From Caballeronia catudaia (GTDB lineage: Bacteria; Pseudomonadota; Gammaproteobacteria; Burkholderiales; Burkholderiaceae), in NCBI RefSeq assembly GCF_001544755.2, contig NZ_FCOF02000003.1:186001-250000 (forward strand): a DNA stretch of 64,000 nucleotides, given 5' to 3'. Shown here one piece after another: positions 52,997 through 62,397 of this stretch. Positions within the stretch are counted from its first letter, which is position 1. Every line of letters starts with the position of its first letter. A model generated the notes under the pieces. It saw only the letters and a list, made by a program, of their open reading frames with translations, was not told where the DNA came from and ran no database searches. The translations under genes and the position numbers were made by a program.

Positions 52997-53090
52997 TCGT
53001 GGAAGCCTGTTTTCGTGTCGGTCTATTAGCTTCGCCCCGCATAGGGGCAATGCTAATAAACCAACGCGAATACAGGATTCCACAGAAGCC
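52997..53090. repeat. Long imperfect palindrome between convergent kinase and aroG genes
   Basis: The left arm (GTGGAAGCCTGTTTTCG... TATTAGC) and the right arm, read on the other strand (GTGGAATCCTGTATTCG... TATTAGC), match over about 45 bases with few mismatches. They fold around a GCCCC-GCATA-GGGGC core. It probably serves as a two-way terminator, but it shares GTGGAATCCTG with the segment at 45405-45472, which suggests a mobile or dispersed palindromic element. Confidence 0.6.
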
Positions 53091-53111
53091 CGAGCAAGCG
53101 CGCCAAAAACC

Positions 53112-54188
53112 TCACCCCCCGCGCCGCTTCCTCACAGCCTCAGCAAGCAAATCCAGCACCGGCTCACTTTGAGCCCATCCAAGACATGCATCGGTAACCG
53201 ACACACCGTGCCGAAGCGCCACACCGGGCTTCAAATCCTGCCGTCCCTCCTCCAGATGACTCTCGATCATCACCCCCGTAATCCGCCGCTCCCCCGCTTC
53301 CAGTTGCCGCGCAATATCCTCCGCGACATCCACCTGACGCAGATGCGACTTGTTCGAGTTGGCGTGCGAGCAATCGATCATCACCTGCTCGCGCTGTCCG
53401 AGCGCCGCAAGCGCGCCGCACGCAGCCGCGACGCTTTCTGCATCGTAGTTCGGCCCCGTCTTGCCGCCACGCAGAATGACGTGACAATCGTCGTTGCCGC
53501 GCGTCTCGAAGATCGCGGCCATGCCCATCTTCGTCATGCCCATGAATGCGTGGCTCGCTCGCGCGGCGACAATCGCGTCCGCCGCAACCTGCACGCCGCC
53601 ATCGGTGCCATTCTTGAAACCGATCGGACAACTCAGGCCCGATGCCAGTTGCCGATGACTCTGGCTCTCCGTCGTGCGCGCGCCGATCGCGCCCCACGCG
53701 ATCAGATCGGCGATGTATTGCGGGCTCAACAGATCGAGAAACTCCGTCGCGGTCGGCAAGCCAAGGCCGCTGATATCGAGCAAAAGCTCACGCGCGCGGC
53801 GCAAGCCCTCGTTGATGCGGAAACTCCCGTCGAGACGCGGATCGTTGATATAACCCTTCCAGCCGACCGTCGTGCGCGGCTTCTCGAAGTACACGCGCAT
53901 CACGATGAAGAGATCATCACGCAGCCGGTCCGCGACGGCTTTCAGACGCTGCGCGTATTCCATCGCCTGATCGTGATCGTGAATGGAACACGGGCCGACC
54001 ACGACGACAAGCCTGTCATCGCGCCCGTGAAGAATATTCGCGATGTGCGCGCGGCTCTCTTCGACGAGCGTCTGCACGCCCGGCGTCACCGGTAATTCGT
54101 CGAGCAGGAGCGCGGGCGAAATCAGCGGACGCACGGCGCCGATGCGCGTGTCGTCGATGCGGGTCGTGTCTTGCGTGGAGTCGGCCAC
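53112..54188 (-). CDS. aroG: DAHP synthase (3-deoxy-7-phosphoheptulonate synthase)
   Basis: This 358-residue class I DAHP synthase catalyses the first step of the shikimate pathway from PEP and erythrose 4-phosphate. Motifs are VGPCSIHDHDQAMEYAQRL, VYFEKPRTTVGWKGYINDPR, ARTTESQSHRQLASGLSCPI and MIDCSHANSNKSH, including the metal-binding Cys, His, Glu and Asp positions. GTG at 54188 has AGGAGG five bases before it, which is much better than the upstream in-frame ATG at 54245 that lacks a ribosome site. A single gene, convergent with the giant kinase and divergent from the HAD phosphatase. Confidence 0.92.
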   Translation of the reverse strand: MADSTQDTTRIDDTRIGAVRPLISPALLLDELPVTPGVQTLVEESRAHIANILHGRDDRLVVVVGPCSIHDHDQAMEYAQRLKAVADRLRDDLFIVMRVYFEKPRTTVGWKGYINDPRLDGSFRINEGLRRARELLLDISGLGLPTATEFLDLLSPQYIADLIAWGAIGARTTESQSHRQLASGLSCPIGFKNGTDGGVQVAADAIVAARASHAFMGMTKMGMAAIFETRGNDDCHVILRGGKTGPNYDAESVAAACGALAALGQREQVMIDCSHANSNKSHLRQVDVAEDIARQLEAGERRITGVMIESHLEEGRQDLKPGVALRHGVSVTDACLGWAQSEPVLDLLAEAVRKRRGG

Positions 54189-54397
54189 GCCTGCCTCCTG
54201 ATCGCGGGAGGGATTGTCGATGCGGGTCAAGATAAGCTCCGTCATGCGTGATTGATGCAGAATTCAAGGACTCTGTGCGTGCTTTCCGCGCGCTTATCGC
54301 CTTTCGGCGCAAACATTCATTATCGCACCTGCGGCGTCGCCCGCGCGGGATCGTGCGTATGATGAAGCCCATACGACACCCTCAAGTGGAGCTGACC

Positions 54398-55072
54398 ATG
54401 CGCATCGAAACGTCATTTCTGTTCGACCTCGACGGCACGCTCGTCGATAGCGTCTATCAACATGTGCTCGCGTGGAAGGAAGCGCTCGACGCGGAAGGCA
54501 TCGAGTTGTCCGTCTGGCGCATCCATCGCAAGATCGGCATGAGCGGCGGCCTCTTCACGAATCAACTGCTGCGCGAGACGCACGGAGAAATCAGCGCGGA
54601 CCGCGTCGAGCATCTGCGTCAGCTACATGCGCAAGCGTATAAGCGCCTGCGCGCGCAAGTGTGTCCGCTGCCGGGCGCGCGCGAACTGCTCGACGCGCTG
54701 ACGAACGCCGGCACGCGCTGGGCCATCGCGACGAGCGGACGCATGGAAACCGCGCAAGTCAATCTCGAAGCGCTGGGCGTCGATCCGGCGAAGCAGGTGG
54801 TCATCACGCGCGACATGGTGAAGTACGCGAAGCCCGATCCCGATCTGTTCCTCGCCGCGGCCGAACGGCTGAACGTGCCGATCGAACATACGGTCGTCGT
54901 CGGCGACAGCATCTGGGACATGCTGGCCGCGCGGCGTTGCCGCTCGCTCGGCGTCGGCCTGCTGTCCGGTGGCTATGGCAGCGATGAACTCGAACGCTCG
55001 GGCGCGCTGCGCGTGTATGAAGATCCGGCCGACCTGCTGCTGCATCTCGATGAAGTCGCTGCACGGCCGTGA
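54398..55072 (+). CDS. HAD-family phosphatase (Gph/PGP-like)
   Basis: This 224-residue hydrolase has DLDGTLVDS with the nucleophile and acid/base Asp near residue 9, the cap region with HRKIGMSGGLF, ATSGRMETAQVNLEALG (motif II Ser/Thr), KYAKPDPDLFLAA (motif III Lys) and VVGDSIWDMLAARR (motif IV). It resembles phosphoglycolate phosphatase or beta-phosphoglucomutase-type enzymes. The substrate is unknown; the aldose-1-epimerase gene immediately downstream suggests sugar phosphates. ATG at 54398 has GGAG six bases upstream. Confidence 0.9.
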   Translation: MRIETSFLFDLDGTLVDSVYQHVLAWKEALDAEGIELSVWRIHRKIGMSGGLFTNQLLRETHGEISADRVEHLRQLHAQAYKRLRAQVCPLPGARELLDALTNAGTRWAIATSGRMETAQVNLEALGVDPAKQVVITRDMVKYAKPDPDLFLAAAERLNVPIEHTVVVGDSIWDMLAARRCRSLGVGLLSGGYGSDELERSGALRVYEDPADLLLHLDEVAARP

Positions 55073-55085
55073 GATGATCGCGCGC

Positions 55086-56108
55086 ATGACCTCTTCTCTC
55101 ATCGAAGTTCGCCCGTGGGGCGACGCAAAGCTCTACACCTTGCGCAATGCGTCTGGCGTGCGCGTCGATATCAGCGATCTCGGCGCGACGCTCGTGTCAT
55201 GGCTCGCGCCGGATCGCGAAGGCCATTTCGCCGATGTGCTGCTCGGCCACGACACGCCCGAACGCTATCGAAACGGCAGCGCGTTCATGGGCGCGATCAT
55301 CGGGCGCTGGGCGAATCGCATCCGCGATGCGCGCTTCGTGCTCGATGGCGTCGCGCATCAGGTCGAGCGCAACGAAGGCGTGAATCATCTGCATGGCGGC
55401 GCGGAAGGCTTTCATCGGCAGATGTGGCGGGCGCAAACCACAGATGGCGCACTCTTCATGACGCTCGATTCGCCCGCGGGCGCGGCGGGTTTTCCTGGCA
55501 ATCTAAGCGTGAGCGTGCGCTATGCACTCGCCGATGACGGCACGTTATCCATCGACTACGAAGCGCGCACCGACGCGCCGACGCCCGTCAACCTGACGAA
55601 TCACGCGTACTTCAACCTGAGCGGCGAAGCGACCATTCGCGCGCATGAAATTTCGATTGCAGCGGATACGTACTGGGCGATCGATGATTCGTCGATTCCC
55701 GTCGCGCGCGAAGACGTAACGGAGAGCGTGTTCGATTTGCGCGCGCCCGCGTCGATCGGCGCGCGGCTCGATGCCTCGCACGCGCAATTCGCCATCGCGG
55801 GCGGCTTCGATCATTGCTATGCCTTCGACGACCACGCCAGCGAACCACGCCGCGTCGCCGTGCTGTTCGATCCATCGAGCGGACGCGAACTGAGCGTCGC
55901 AACCGATGCGCGCGGCTTGCAGTTCTATTCAGGGAATTATCTGGAAGGCGTGCCCGCGCGCGGAGGCTCGCACTATTGCAAGCAGGCGGGGCTGTGTCTC
56001 GAAGCGGGCGGCTTCCCGAACGAGATCAACATGGACGGCGGGCGCGCCATCCTGCGTCCTGACGACGTGTATCGTCAGCGCACGCGCTACACGCTGCGCG
56101 TGCGCTGA
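55086..56108 (+). CDS. galM: Aldose 1-epimerase (galactose mutarotase)
   Basis: This 340-residue enzyme interconverts alpha- and beta-anomers of aldoses. It has RNASGVRVDISDLGATLVSW near the start, FMGAIIGRWANRIRDARFVL, NHLHGGAEGFHRQMW and NLTNHAYFNLSGEAT with the catalytic His. The catalytic Glu is in AGLCLEAGGFPNEIN. The start is between 55074 and 55086; the latter gives MTSSLIEVRPWG. It is 14 bases or fewer after the HAD stop, so the pair is an operon. Confidence 0.92.
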   Translation: MTSSLIEVRPWGDAKLYTLRNASGVRVDISDLGATLVSWLAPDREGHFADVLLGHDTPERYRNGSAFMGAIIGRWANRIRDARFVLDGVAHQVERNEGVNHLHGGAEGFHRQMWRAQTTDGALFMTLDSPAGAAGFPGNLSVSVRYALADDGTLSIDYEARTDAPTPVNLTNHAYFNLSGEATIRAHEISIAADTYWAIDDSSIPVAREDVTESVFDLRAPASIGARLDASHAQFAIAGGFDHCYAFDDHASEPRRVAVLFDPSSGRELSVATDARGLQFYSGNYLEGVPARGGSHYCKQAGLCLEAGGFPNEINMDGGRAILRPDDVYRQRTRYTLRVR

Positions 56109-56115
56109 CGCGCGA

Positions 56116-57252
56116 TCAGAAGATGTTGCGCAAGCCGATCGATACGCCGGTCTGATTCGAGCGGCCTGGCAATTCGACATCGGCCGCGCCCGTCACCTTG
56201 TTGAAGTCCACCGTGCCGTAGACTTCGGTGCGCTTCGACAGCGCGTACTCCGCGAGCGCGACGCCCGTGTAACGATTGCCGCTGCCCGTCGCGCCGCCGC
56301 CGATGGCCGCGTTCTTCATGTGATCGTAGTAGAACGCGCCGGTGAGCAAGAGCGCGGGCGTGACCTGATACGTGATGCCCGCGAACGGGCCGTCGTCGCG
56401 GCGGCCCGCGCCCTTCTGGATATCCGTTCCCGCAACGAGGCCGCGCTGCTGCAGGATGCTGTCGACGAAGCCGGTGTCGTCCGTCGAATGCAGATAGCCC
56501 GCATACAGTTTCGCCGCGCCGAGCGTATAGACCAGGTTCGCGTTCCAGATCTTCTGCTTGTTCGACGAGTTGTCGCTGTTCTGCTGATAGCCGCCGCCGA
56601 TGGAGAGCGGACCCATCGCATACGACGCCGTGAAGCCATACATGTTGCCCGCGCCGAGATGGCCCGGCACTTGACCCGAGAATCCGCCCGGACCGGTCGC
56701 GGTGTAGTTCGTGCCGAACGAGTACATCGCGCCGATGGTCAGACCCGCGAACGTGCCGTTGTACTTCACGGCGTTATCCGCATAGAGACCCGCGCCGAGT
56801 GCAACCGGCAGCCATGCGTTCTCGAAGTAATTGCCGACGGTGAGCGGGTCATACGTATCGCCGAGCATGTCGAAGAGCGGCGTCTTCTGGCGGCCGAGCG
56901 TCAGCGTGCCGTAGTGGCTCGCAAGTCCGACGTAGGCCGCGCGATTGAATGCGCGCGAAGGGTCGGCGAACTGGCCGTTCTCCAGTTCCACGCCGCTTTC
57001 CAATCGGAAGATGGCCTGCAGGCCGCCGCCGAGATCTTCGGTGCCCTTCAGTCCCCAACGGCTATTGGTGATCGCGCCGTTCGTCATGTACAGCTTGCCG
57101 TCGTTATTGGCGTTGGCATTCGTCAGATAGCGCACGCTCACATCGGCGACGCCATAGAGCGTGACCGAGCTTTGCGCGAATGCGGACTGACAGACTAGCG
57201 CGATGACCGATGCGCCAATGCCGGCAACGGCGCGCGATGCGATTGTTTTCAT
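56116..57252 (-). CDS. Gram-negative porin
   Basis: This 378-residue outer-membrane protein has a signal peptide (MKTIASRAVAGIGASVIALV, cleavage after SAFA). The mature part starts QSSVTLYGVADVSVRYL, with LGGGLQAIFRLESGVELENG, LTLGRQKTPLFDMLG and a C-terminal GVSIGLRNIF strand ending in Phe as required for outer-membrane insertion. It belongs to the trimeric Burkholderia porin family for small solutes. It is a single gene convergent with galM (8-base gap), with its promoter in 57253-57472. Confidence 0.94.
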   Translation of the reverse strand: MKTIASRAVAGIGASVIALVCQSAFAQSSVTLYGVADVSVRYLTNANANNDGKLYMTNGAITNSRWGLKGTEDLGGGLQAIFRLESGVELENGQFADPSRAFNRAAYVGLASHYGTLTLGRQKTPLFDMLGDTYDPLTVGNYFENAWLPVALGAGLYADNAVKYNGTFAGLTIGAMYSFGTNYTATGPGGFSGQVPGHLGAGNMYGFTASYAMGPLSIGGGYQQNSDNSSNKQKIWNANLVYTLGAAKLYAGYLHSTDDTGFVDSILQQRGLVAGTDIQKGAGRRDDGPFAGITYQVTPALLLTGAFYYDHMKNAAIGGGATGSGNRYTGVALAEYALSKRTEVYGTVDFNKVTGAADVELPGRSNQTGVSIGLRNIF

Positions 57253-57472
57253 GATGTGTTAGACGCGTTCAAGTATTAGCGATTTTTTTATGGGCTTCCA
57301 TGCGTGGCCTTTCGCTTCGCTGTCCGAGTGAAGAAGGCATTGGTTTTACGCATGAATGCACGCGGTTTTAACACGTCAAATATCGCAATGCGTGATCCGG
57401 TGCAATACGTGTGGTGTTTTACGCAACAGCGGCGATTGTTTAGCGATGACGAACGCGCTTTACATTCTCGCT

Positions 57473-58978
57473 CTACACTCTCGCCTGCACCGGTTCCGAT
57501 GGCACCGCTTCGAGAAATCCTCGCCCCATCTCCTTCTCGAATCGCGCCGGGCTGCCTTCCCATACGATGCGCGCATGTTCGAGCACGTACACGCGATCCG
57601 CATGCGGCAGCGCGAACGTCACGTTCTGTTCGCCCAGAAGCACGGTGATCGGCGTGGTCTTCTGCATCAGCTCCATCGCTTTCGAGAGTTGCTCCAGAAT
57701 CACCGGCGCAAGCCCGAGCGTCGGTTCATCGAGTATGAGGAGCTTCGGCTGCATCATCAGCGCGCGCGCGATCGCAAGCATCTGCTGCTCGCCGCCAGAT
57801 AGCGTGCGCGCGGTCTGCGTCTGACGCGATTCGAGAATCGGGAAGAGTTCGAAAAGCCACTCGAGCTGATCGACGCGCATCTTGTCGGAGAGATGGTAGC
57901 CGCCGAGATCGAGATTCTCGCGCACGGTCATATCGCCGAAAAGCTCGCGCGTTTCCGGACATTGCACGATGCCCCCGCGCGCAATCGCCGCACCCGTCAT
58001 GCCCTTCAGATCCTTCGCGCTGTATCGAATGGCGCCTTCGTAAGGCACGAGTCCCGAGATCGCGTTGAAGAGCGTCGTCTTGCCCGCGCCGTTCAATCCG
58101 ACGATCGATACGAACTCGCCTTCGCGAACGTGCATGCTCACGCTGTCGAGCGCGCGCGCCTTGCCATAGAGCACGCCGACGTTCTCGACCCGAAGTATCG
58201 GCGGCCTGTTGTTCGCGACTTCCGCGCCGCGCTCACGCGCCTCGATCTTGCCGCCGAGATACACGCGCCGCACGGTCTCGTTCTTCATCACTTCATCGGC
58301 GGTGCCTTCGGCGACGTACTCGCCGAGATACATTGCAAGCACGCGATCCGCGAGCGCGGCGAGGCTCTTCACGTTGTGATCGACGAGCAGCACCGCGCGC
58401 CCTTCCGCGCGAAAGCCGCGAATCAGCTCGGAGAACGCTTCGGATTCGGCGGCGGTGAGACCCGCGAAAGGCTCGTCGACGAGCACGACGCGCGGATCGC
58501 GCGCGATCGCTTTCGCCATCTCCATGCGGCGCAGATCGGCGAACGGCAGCGTCGCCGGATGCCGATGCATCACGCGGCTCAAGCCCACGCGCTCCGCGAT
58601 CTCGCGCGCGCGGCGGTTGACATGCGGATCGGCGGCGAGCTTCAAGAGCGAATCCGGCAACAGCGCGAGCTTGATATGTTCGAGCACCGTCTGTCGATGC
58701 AGCGGCCGCGAATGCTGGAACACGATGCCTACGCCCGCGCGCGCAATGCGATGCGGCAGCCAGCCGGCCATCTCGACGCCATCGACCTTGATCGATCCTG
58801 CGTTCGGGCGCTCGATGCCCATGATGAGCTTCATCACCGTCGACTTGCCCGAGCCGTTGGGACCGATCAGGCCGAGTATTTCTCCGGGCCGGATATCGAA
58901 GCCGATGTCCTTCACCGCGACGAGACCGCCGAAGCGTTTCGTCAAACCGCGCACGGACAGCAAAGGGGAATCGGTCAT
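57473..58978 (-). CDS. Fused LivG-LivF ATPase of a HAAT-type ABC transporter
   Basis: This 501-residue protein contains two complete nucleotide-binding domains in one chain. The first (1 to about 250, LivG-like) has GPNGSGKSTVMKLIMG, VFQHSRPLHRQ and Walker B VVLVDEPFAGLTAAESE. The second (about 260-501, LivF-like) has GLNGAGKTTLFNAISG, the signature TLSGGEQQMLAIARA and LLILDEPTLGLAP. Branched-chain amino-acid-type transporters usually encode these two ATPases as separate genes. ATG 58978 overlaps the permease stop (ATGA), so the fusion is in one operon with SBP, LivH- and LivM-like genes. The linker region around EARERGAEVANNRPP is short. Confidence 0.92.
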   Translation of the reverse strand: MTDSPLLSVRGLTKRFGGLVAVKDIGFDIRPGEILGLIGPNGSGKSTVMKLIMGIERPNAGSIKVDGVEMAGWLPHRIARAGVGIVFQHSRPLHRQTVLEHIKLALLPDSLLKLAADPHVNRRAREIAERVGLSRVMHRHPATLPFADLRRMEMAKAIARDPRVVLVDEPFAGLTAAESEAFSELIRGFRAEGRAVLLVDHNVKSLAALADRVLAMYLGEYVAEGTADEVMKNETVRRVYLGGKIEARERGAEVANNRPPILRVENVGVLYGKARALDSVSMHVREGEFVSIVGLNGAGKTTLFNAISGLVPYEGAIRYSAKDLKGMTGAAIARGGIVQCPETRELFGDMTVRENLDLGGYHLSDKMRVDQLEWLFELFPILESRQTQTARTLSGGEQQMLAIARALMMQPKLLILDEPTLGLAPVILEQLSKAMELMQKTTPITVLLGEQNVTFALPHADRVYVLEHARIVWEGSPARFEKEMGRGFLEAVPSEPVQARV

Positions 58979-59901
58979 TCGCGTTCCCTCACGCGCAGGA
59001 TGTTGCCGAGCAACCCATCGGGAAAGAACAGGATGACCGCGAGCGCGACGGCCGCCACCACGAACGTGTTGATCTGCCCGAGCGGGCGCAGGAATTCGCC
59101 CGCGACGATGAGAAAGATGGAGCCGAGCACCGCGCCGAGTATCGTGCGCCGGCCGCCGAGCACGGCCGCGATGATGATCTGCACGCCGATGCCGATATCG
59201 ACGACCGTGCTCACCGATGCCGTGCCCTGATAGAACACGAGCATCGCACCCGCGACGCCCGAGAACACCGCGCTGATGCAAAACGCCGCGAGCTTGTGCT
59301 TCACGACATTGAAGCCGAGCGCCTGCGCGCCGACGGTGTCCTGACCGCTCGCCTGCAGAATGAGACCGATCGCCGAGCGCGACAGCCCGAACAGGATGAT
59401 CGCGCAGACGATCAGGAACGCGAGCGCGATCCAGTAGTTGTTGCTTGCATCGACGGACATGACATCGGGCACCATCATGCCGATCTCGCCGCCCGTGATG
59501 CCCGCGAAGATCACGATCGCGTTCTGCAACAACAGCACGGCAACGAGCGTGACGAGGCCGAAGTATGGCCCGCGCAAACGCAACGCGGGCACCGCGAGCA
59601 GCAGGCCGCCCACGAGCGCGACGAGACCGCCCGCGATCACGCAGATGGGTATCGGCGCTGCGGCGTGCGCGTTGAGGATCGCCGCGGAGTAAGCGCCCAG
59701 GCCGATCAGGAATGTCGGACCGAAGTTGACCTCGCCCGCGAAGCCGAAAAGCAGGTCCCATGACATCGCGAAGACGCCGAAGTAGTACGCGACGGTGAGC
59801 ACGCCAAGAATGTATCCGGTGAGCCACCACGGCAGCGTCGCCGCGACGATCGCGAGCAGGACCGCGGACCAGATCAGACGCGAGCGAACGATGTCTTTCA
59901 T
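58975..59901 (-). CDS. LivM-like ABC transporter permease
   Basis: This 308-residue permease has about nine membrane segments. Typical motifs are YYFGVFAMSWDLLFGFAGEV, NFGPTFLIGLGAYSA and VLGGRRTILGAVLGSIFLIV of the branched-chain amino-acid transporter membrane domain. It follows the LivH-like gene by two bases and precedes the fused ATPase with a four-base overlap. Together they form one importer. ATG at 59901 gives the usual N-terminus. Confidence 0.92.
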   Translation of the reverse strand: MKDIVRSRLIWSAVLLAIVAATLPWWLTGYILGVLTVAYYFGVFAMSWDLLFGFAGEVNFGPTFLIGLGAYSAAILNAHAAAPIPICVIAGGLVALVGGLLLAVPALRLRGPYFGLVTLVAVLLLQNAIVIFAGITGGEIGMMVPDVMSVDASNNYWIALAFLIVCAIILFGLSRSAIGLILQASGQDTVGAQALGFNVVKHKLAAFCISAVFSGVAGAMLVFYQGTASVSTVVDIGIGVQIIIAAVLGGRRTILGAVLGSIFLIVAGEFLRPLGQINTFVVAAVALAVILFFPDGLLGNILRVRERE

Positions 59902-59903
59902 GA

Positions 59904-60779
59904 TCAGCGCCGTCCGAGAAAGCCTTGCGGCCGCACATAGACCACAAGCACGAGCAGCAACAGCGCGGGCAGCGGCCGCAGCGTCGGCGAGATGAGATAC
60001 GCGGTGACGGTCTCCAGATAGCCGACCACATACGCGGCCATCAACGAACCCGAGACGCTGCCGAGGCCGCCCAGCACGACGATGGAAAACGCGCTCGCAG
60101 TCAGTTGCCCCGTGTTGTTCGTGCTCACGCCGAGAAACGAGGCGAGCAGCACGCCCGCAATGCCCGCGAGCACGCCATATATCGTCCACGCGAGCAGATA
60201 GATGCGCGAAAGCTCGAAGCCGAGCAGCGTGAGGCCGCGCGGATTCATCGAGGCCGCGAGCAGCGCCTTGCCCGCCTTCGTGCGATTCACGAAGAGCCAC
60301 AGCAAGCCGATCACGACCCAGCACACCACGGCGATCATGATCTCGTTGTACGGCACGCGCACGCCCGCGATGCTCGCGACGCCGGGAATGAGCGGACGCA
60401 TCGTGATGGGGTTATCGGAGAAGAGATAAGCCATACCCTGCTGGATCATGATGCCCCAGAGCAGCGTGCCCGTGAGCACGAAGATCTCTTTCTCCTCGCG
60501 CGGTATCGCGGTGGAACGCTGAATGGGCCGCACCACCATGAAATACGTGATGAAAGCGGCGGCCATCCCGCAGACCACGCCGAGCGGCGTGGCGAGATAC
60601 GTGCCCAATCCCGCTTCGCCGGCGAGCGCCCAGCCGAGTAGCGCGGCGATGAGCATCACGCCGCCGTGCGCGAGATTGAGCACGCCGGATACGCCGAAGA
60701 TCAACGTGAAGCCTATCGCGCCGAGCGCATAGAGCGAACTGATCGCGAAGCCGTCGATGAGAATCTGCAGTGGCAACAT
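59904..60779 (-). CDS. LivH-like ABC transporter permease
   Basis: This 291-residue permease begins LPLQILIDGFAISSLYALGA and contains IFGVSGVLNLAHGGVMLIAA, the hallmark LNxAHG of LivH. Later, FSIVVLGGLGSVSGSLMAAY is the EAA-like loop. Eight or so hydrophobic segments are visible. ATG at 60779 has AGGGG seven bases upstream. It is located 73 bases after the binding-protein gene on the same strand and 2 bases before the LivM-like gene. Confidence 0.93.
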   Translation of the reverse strand: MLPLQILIDGFAISSLYALGAIGFTLIFGVSGVLNLAHGGVMLIAALLGWALAGEAGLGTYLATPLGVVCGMAAAFITYFMVVRPIQRSTAIPREEKEIFVLTGTLLWGIMIQQGMAYLFSDNPITMRPLIPGVASIAGVRVPYNEIMIAVVCWVVIGLLWLFVNRTKAGKALLAASMNPRGLTLLGFELSRIYLLAWTIYGVLAGIAGVLLASFLGVSTNNTGQLTASAFSIVVLGGLGSVSGSLMAAYVVGYLETVTAYLISPTLRPLPALLLLVLVVYVRPQGFLGRR

Positions 60780-60852
60780 GGGCGGCCCCTGGTAACGTGG
60801 GATCGGTTCCCGCGACATGCGAGAACCGCTGAACGCATGCTCCAGGAGGCGC

Positions 60853-62121
60853 TCAGTTCGAAGCCGCCTGCACCTTCACGAAAGCGGGGAACTTGACCTT
60901 CGCGTTCGCCACCGACTTCGGCCAGATCGCCACTTGCTTGCCGTTCTGCCATTGCAGATTGATGCCGGTGATATAGCCTTCACCGTATTTCAGCGCGTGC
61001 GTGAACTGATCGTTCTTGCCGTAGAACTGCCAGCGTCCGATCGTGCCGACGTAATCGGTTTTCTCCAGCGCATCGACCATCTTGTCTGGATCGGTCGAGC
61101 CCTTGCTGCGATGAATCGCATCCGCGATGATGTACACGAGGTCATAGCTCGTGAAGCCGTCATATGCAGGCGATACGCCGTTGAAGTGCTTCTGATACGA
61201 GTCGACGAAGGGCACGGTCTTGGGCGTCATCGCGACGCCGGGCGCCGCCGCCGATGCGGTGATCACGCCTTCCGTCGCGCCATTGGTGTCCTTCCAGAAG
61301 CTCGTCGTCGTGGCTTGCGAGCTTTGGCCCGACATGGGTATCGGCACTTGCTGATCGTGCCATTGCACGGTCGGCTGCACGCCCACATGACTGATGCCCG
61401 TGGTGATCGTGTCCGGATGCTTCGCTTCGATCTGGTTGAAGATCGGCGTGAAGTCCGATGTGTCAGGATTGAAGCGGATATGGTCCAGCACCGTCAGGCC
61501 CGCTTTCGGCAGGCATTCGAGGAAGCGTTCGTCGAGCGGCTTCGTCCACGCGGCGTCTTCGCTCATCACGACGGTCGTCTTCATCTTGAACTCGCCAACG
61601 AGCACGTCATGCGAGAAATCGCAGATGGATTGCGCGATGAACGCCGATGTCATCCAGCCGTGGAACGTGTACTTGTAGTGATCGTAGTCGTCGTGCACGC
61701 GCTTCGAAATTTCGTTGCTCGCCGCGCCCGGCGTGATGAACGGCATTTTCAGGCGTGCGGACCACGGCTCCATCGCCAGCGCGACTTCACTGATATAGCT
61801 GCCGATGATCGCGACCACTTTGTCCTGACTCGCCGCGCGCTGAAACGCGCGCACGCCGTCCGACGCCGACGAATGGTCGTCATACGCGATGATCTGGATT
61901 CGCCTGCCGTCGACGCCGCCTTTCGCATTGATCTCGTCCGCCGCGAGTTGCGCGGCTTTGCTGATCGAAGCGCCCGCCACCGCGGACTCTTCGCTGATGA
62001 CGCCGATCTTGATCGGCTCGCCCGCTGCGTGTGCCCCGGCCGAGAAGCCAAGCCCCGCCATCACCGTACCCGTTGCAATGACGGTGTTCATTCCCCGCCA
62101 CGATTTGCCCTTTGACATCAT
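60853..62121 (-). CDS. Periplasmic amino-acid/amide-binding protein of the HAAT transporter
   Basis: This 422-residue periplasmic binding protein has a signal peptide (TVIATGTVMAGLGFSAGAHA). The mature domain has GEPIKIGVISEESAVAGASI, AAQLAADEINAKGGVDGRRI and IIAYDDHSSASDGVRAFQRA of the LivJ/LivK-like type I fold. The ligand is unknown and need not be branched-chain amino acids: family members bind amides, urea or aromatic acids. It is the first gene of a four-gene operon with LivH, LivM and the fused ATPase. The start at 62121 has GGGGA with a five-base gap. Confidence 0.92.
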   Translation of the reverse strand: MMSKGKSWRGMNTVIATGTVMAGLGFSAGAHAAGEPIKIGVISEESAVAGASISKAAQLAADEINAKGGVDGRRIQIIAYDDHSSASDGVRAFQRAASQDKVVAIIGSYISEVALAMEPWSARLKMPFITPGAASNEISKRVHDDYDHYKYTFHGWMTSAFIAQSICDFSHDVLVGEFKMKTTVVMSEDAAWTKPLDERFLECLPKAGLTVLDHIRFNPDTSDFTPIFNQIEAKHPDTITTGISHVGVQPTVQWHDQQVPIPMSGQSSQATTTSFWKDTNGATEGVITASAAAPGVAMTPKTVPFVDSYQKHFNGVSPAYDGFTSYDLVYIIADAIHRSKGSTDPDKMVDALEKTDYVGTIGRWQFYGKNDQFTHALKYGEGYITGINLQWQNGKQVAIWPKSVANAKVKFPAFVKVQAASN

Positions 62122-62344
62122 CAGTCTCCCCTTGCTTTGTAGTGAATCGTGGAGCGACGCAAGCCAAGCACATGCAGCAATTAAGGATTTGCCGACAAAC
62201 AGTAGCACTCGCGTTTCGCGCACTGAATCGGTAATAACGCGATAAAAGAAAATCATGCGGAAACGTCATCAATCAGGCGATATTCTTTCAGTTGACTTTC
62301 ATCGAGCGCGTTATCCTCGTAGTCCTTATTATTTTTACAACCAC

Positions 62345-62376
62345 AAAAAAACCCAGGAGTCTCACTTCCTGGGTTT
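62345..62376 (-). terminator. Rho-independent terminator downstream of the 54-codon gene
   Basis: On the minus strand a 10-bp perfect stem, AAACCCAGGA with its complement and an 8-base loop, is followed by a run of seven T. It lies 22 bases after the stop of the 54-codon gene and separates it from the HAAT operon. Confidence 0.88.
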
Positions 62377-62397
62377 CGCCGTTCATCGTCACTGCGG

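Noticed and set aside
57893..59230. Long plus-strand open frame (445 codons) opposite the fused ATPase gene
   Set aside because: It is antisense to the Walker motifs of the LivG/LivF fusion, Arg/His-rich and without family resemblance; typical of high-GC shadows.
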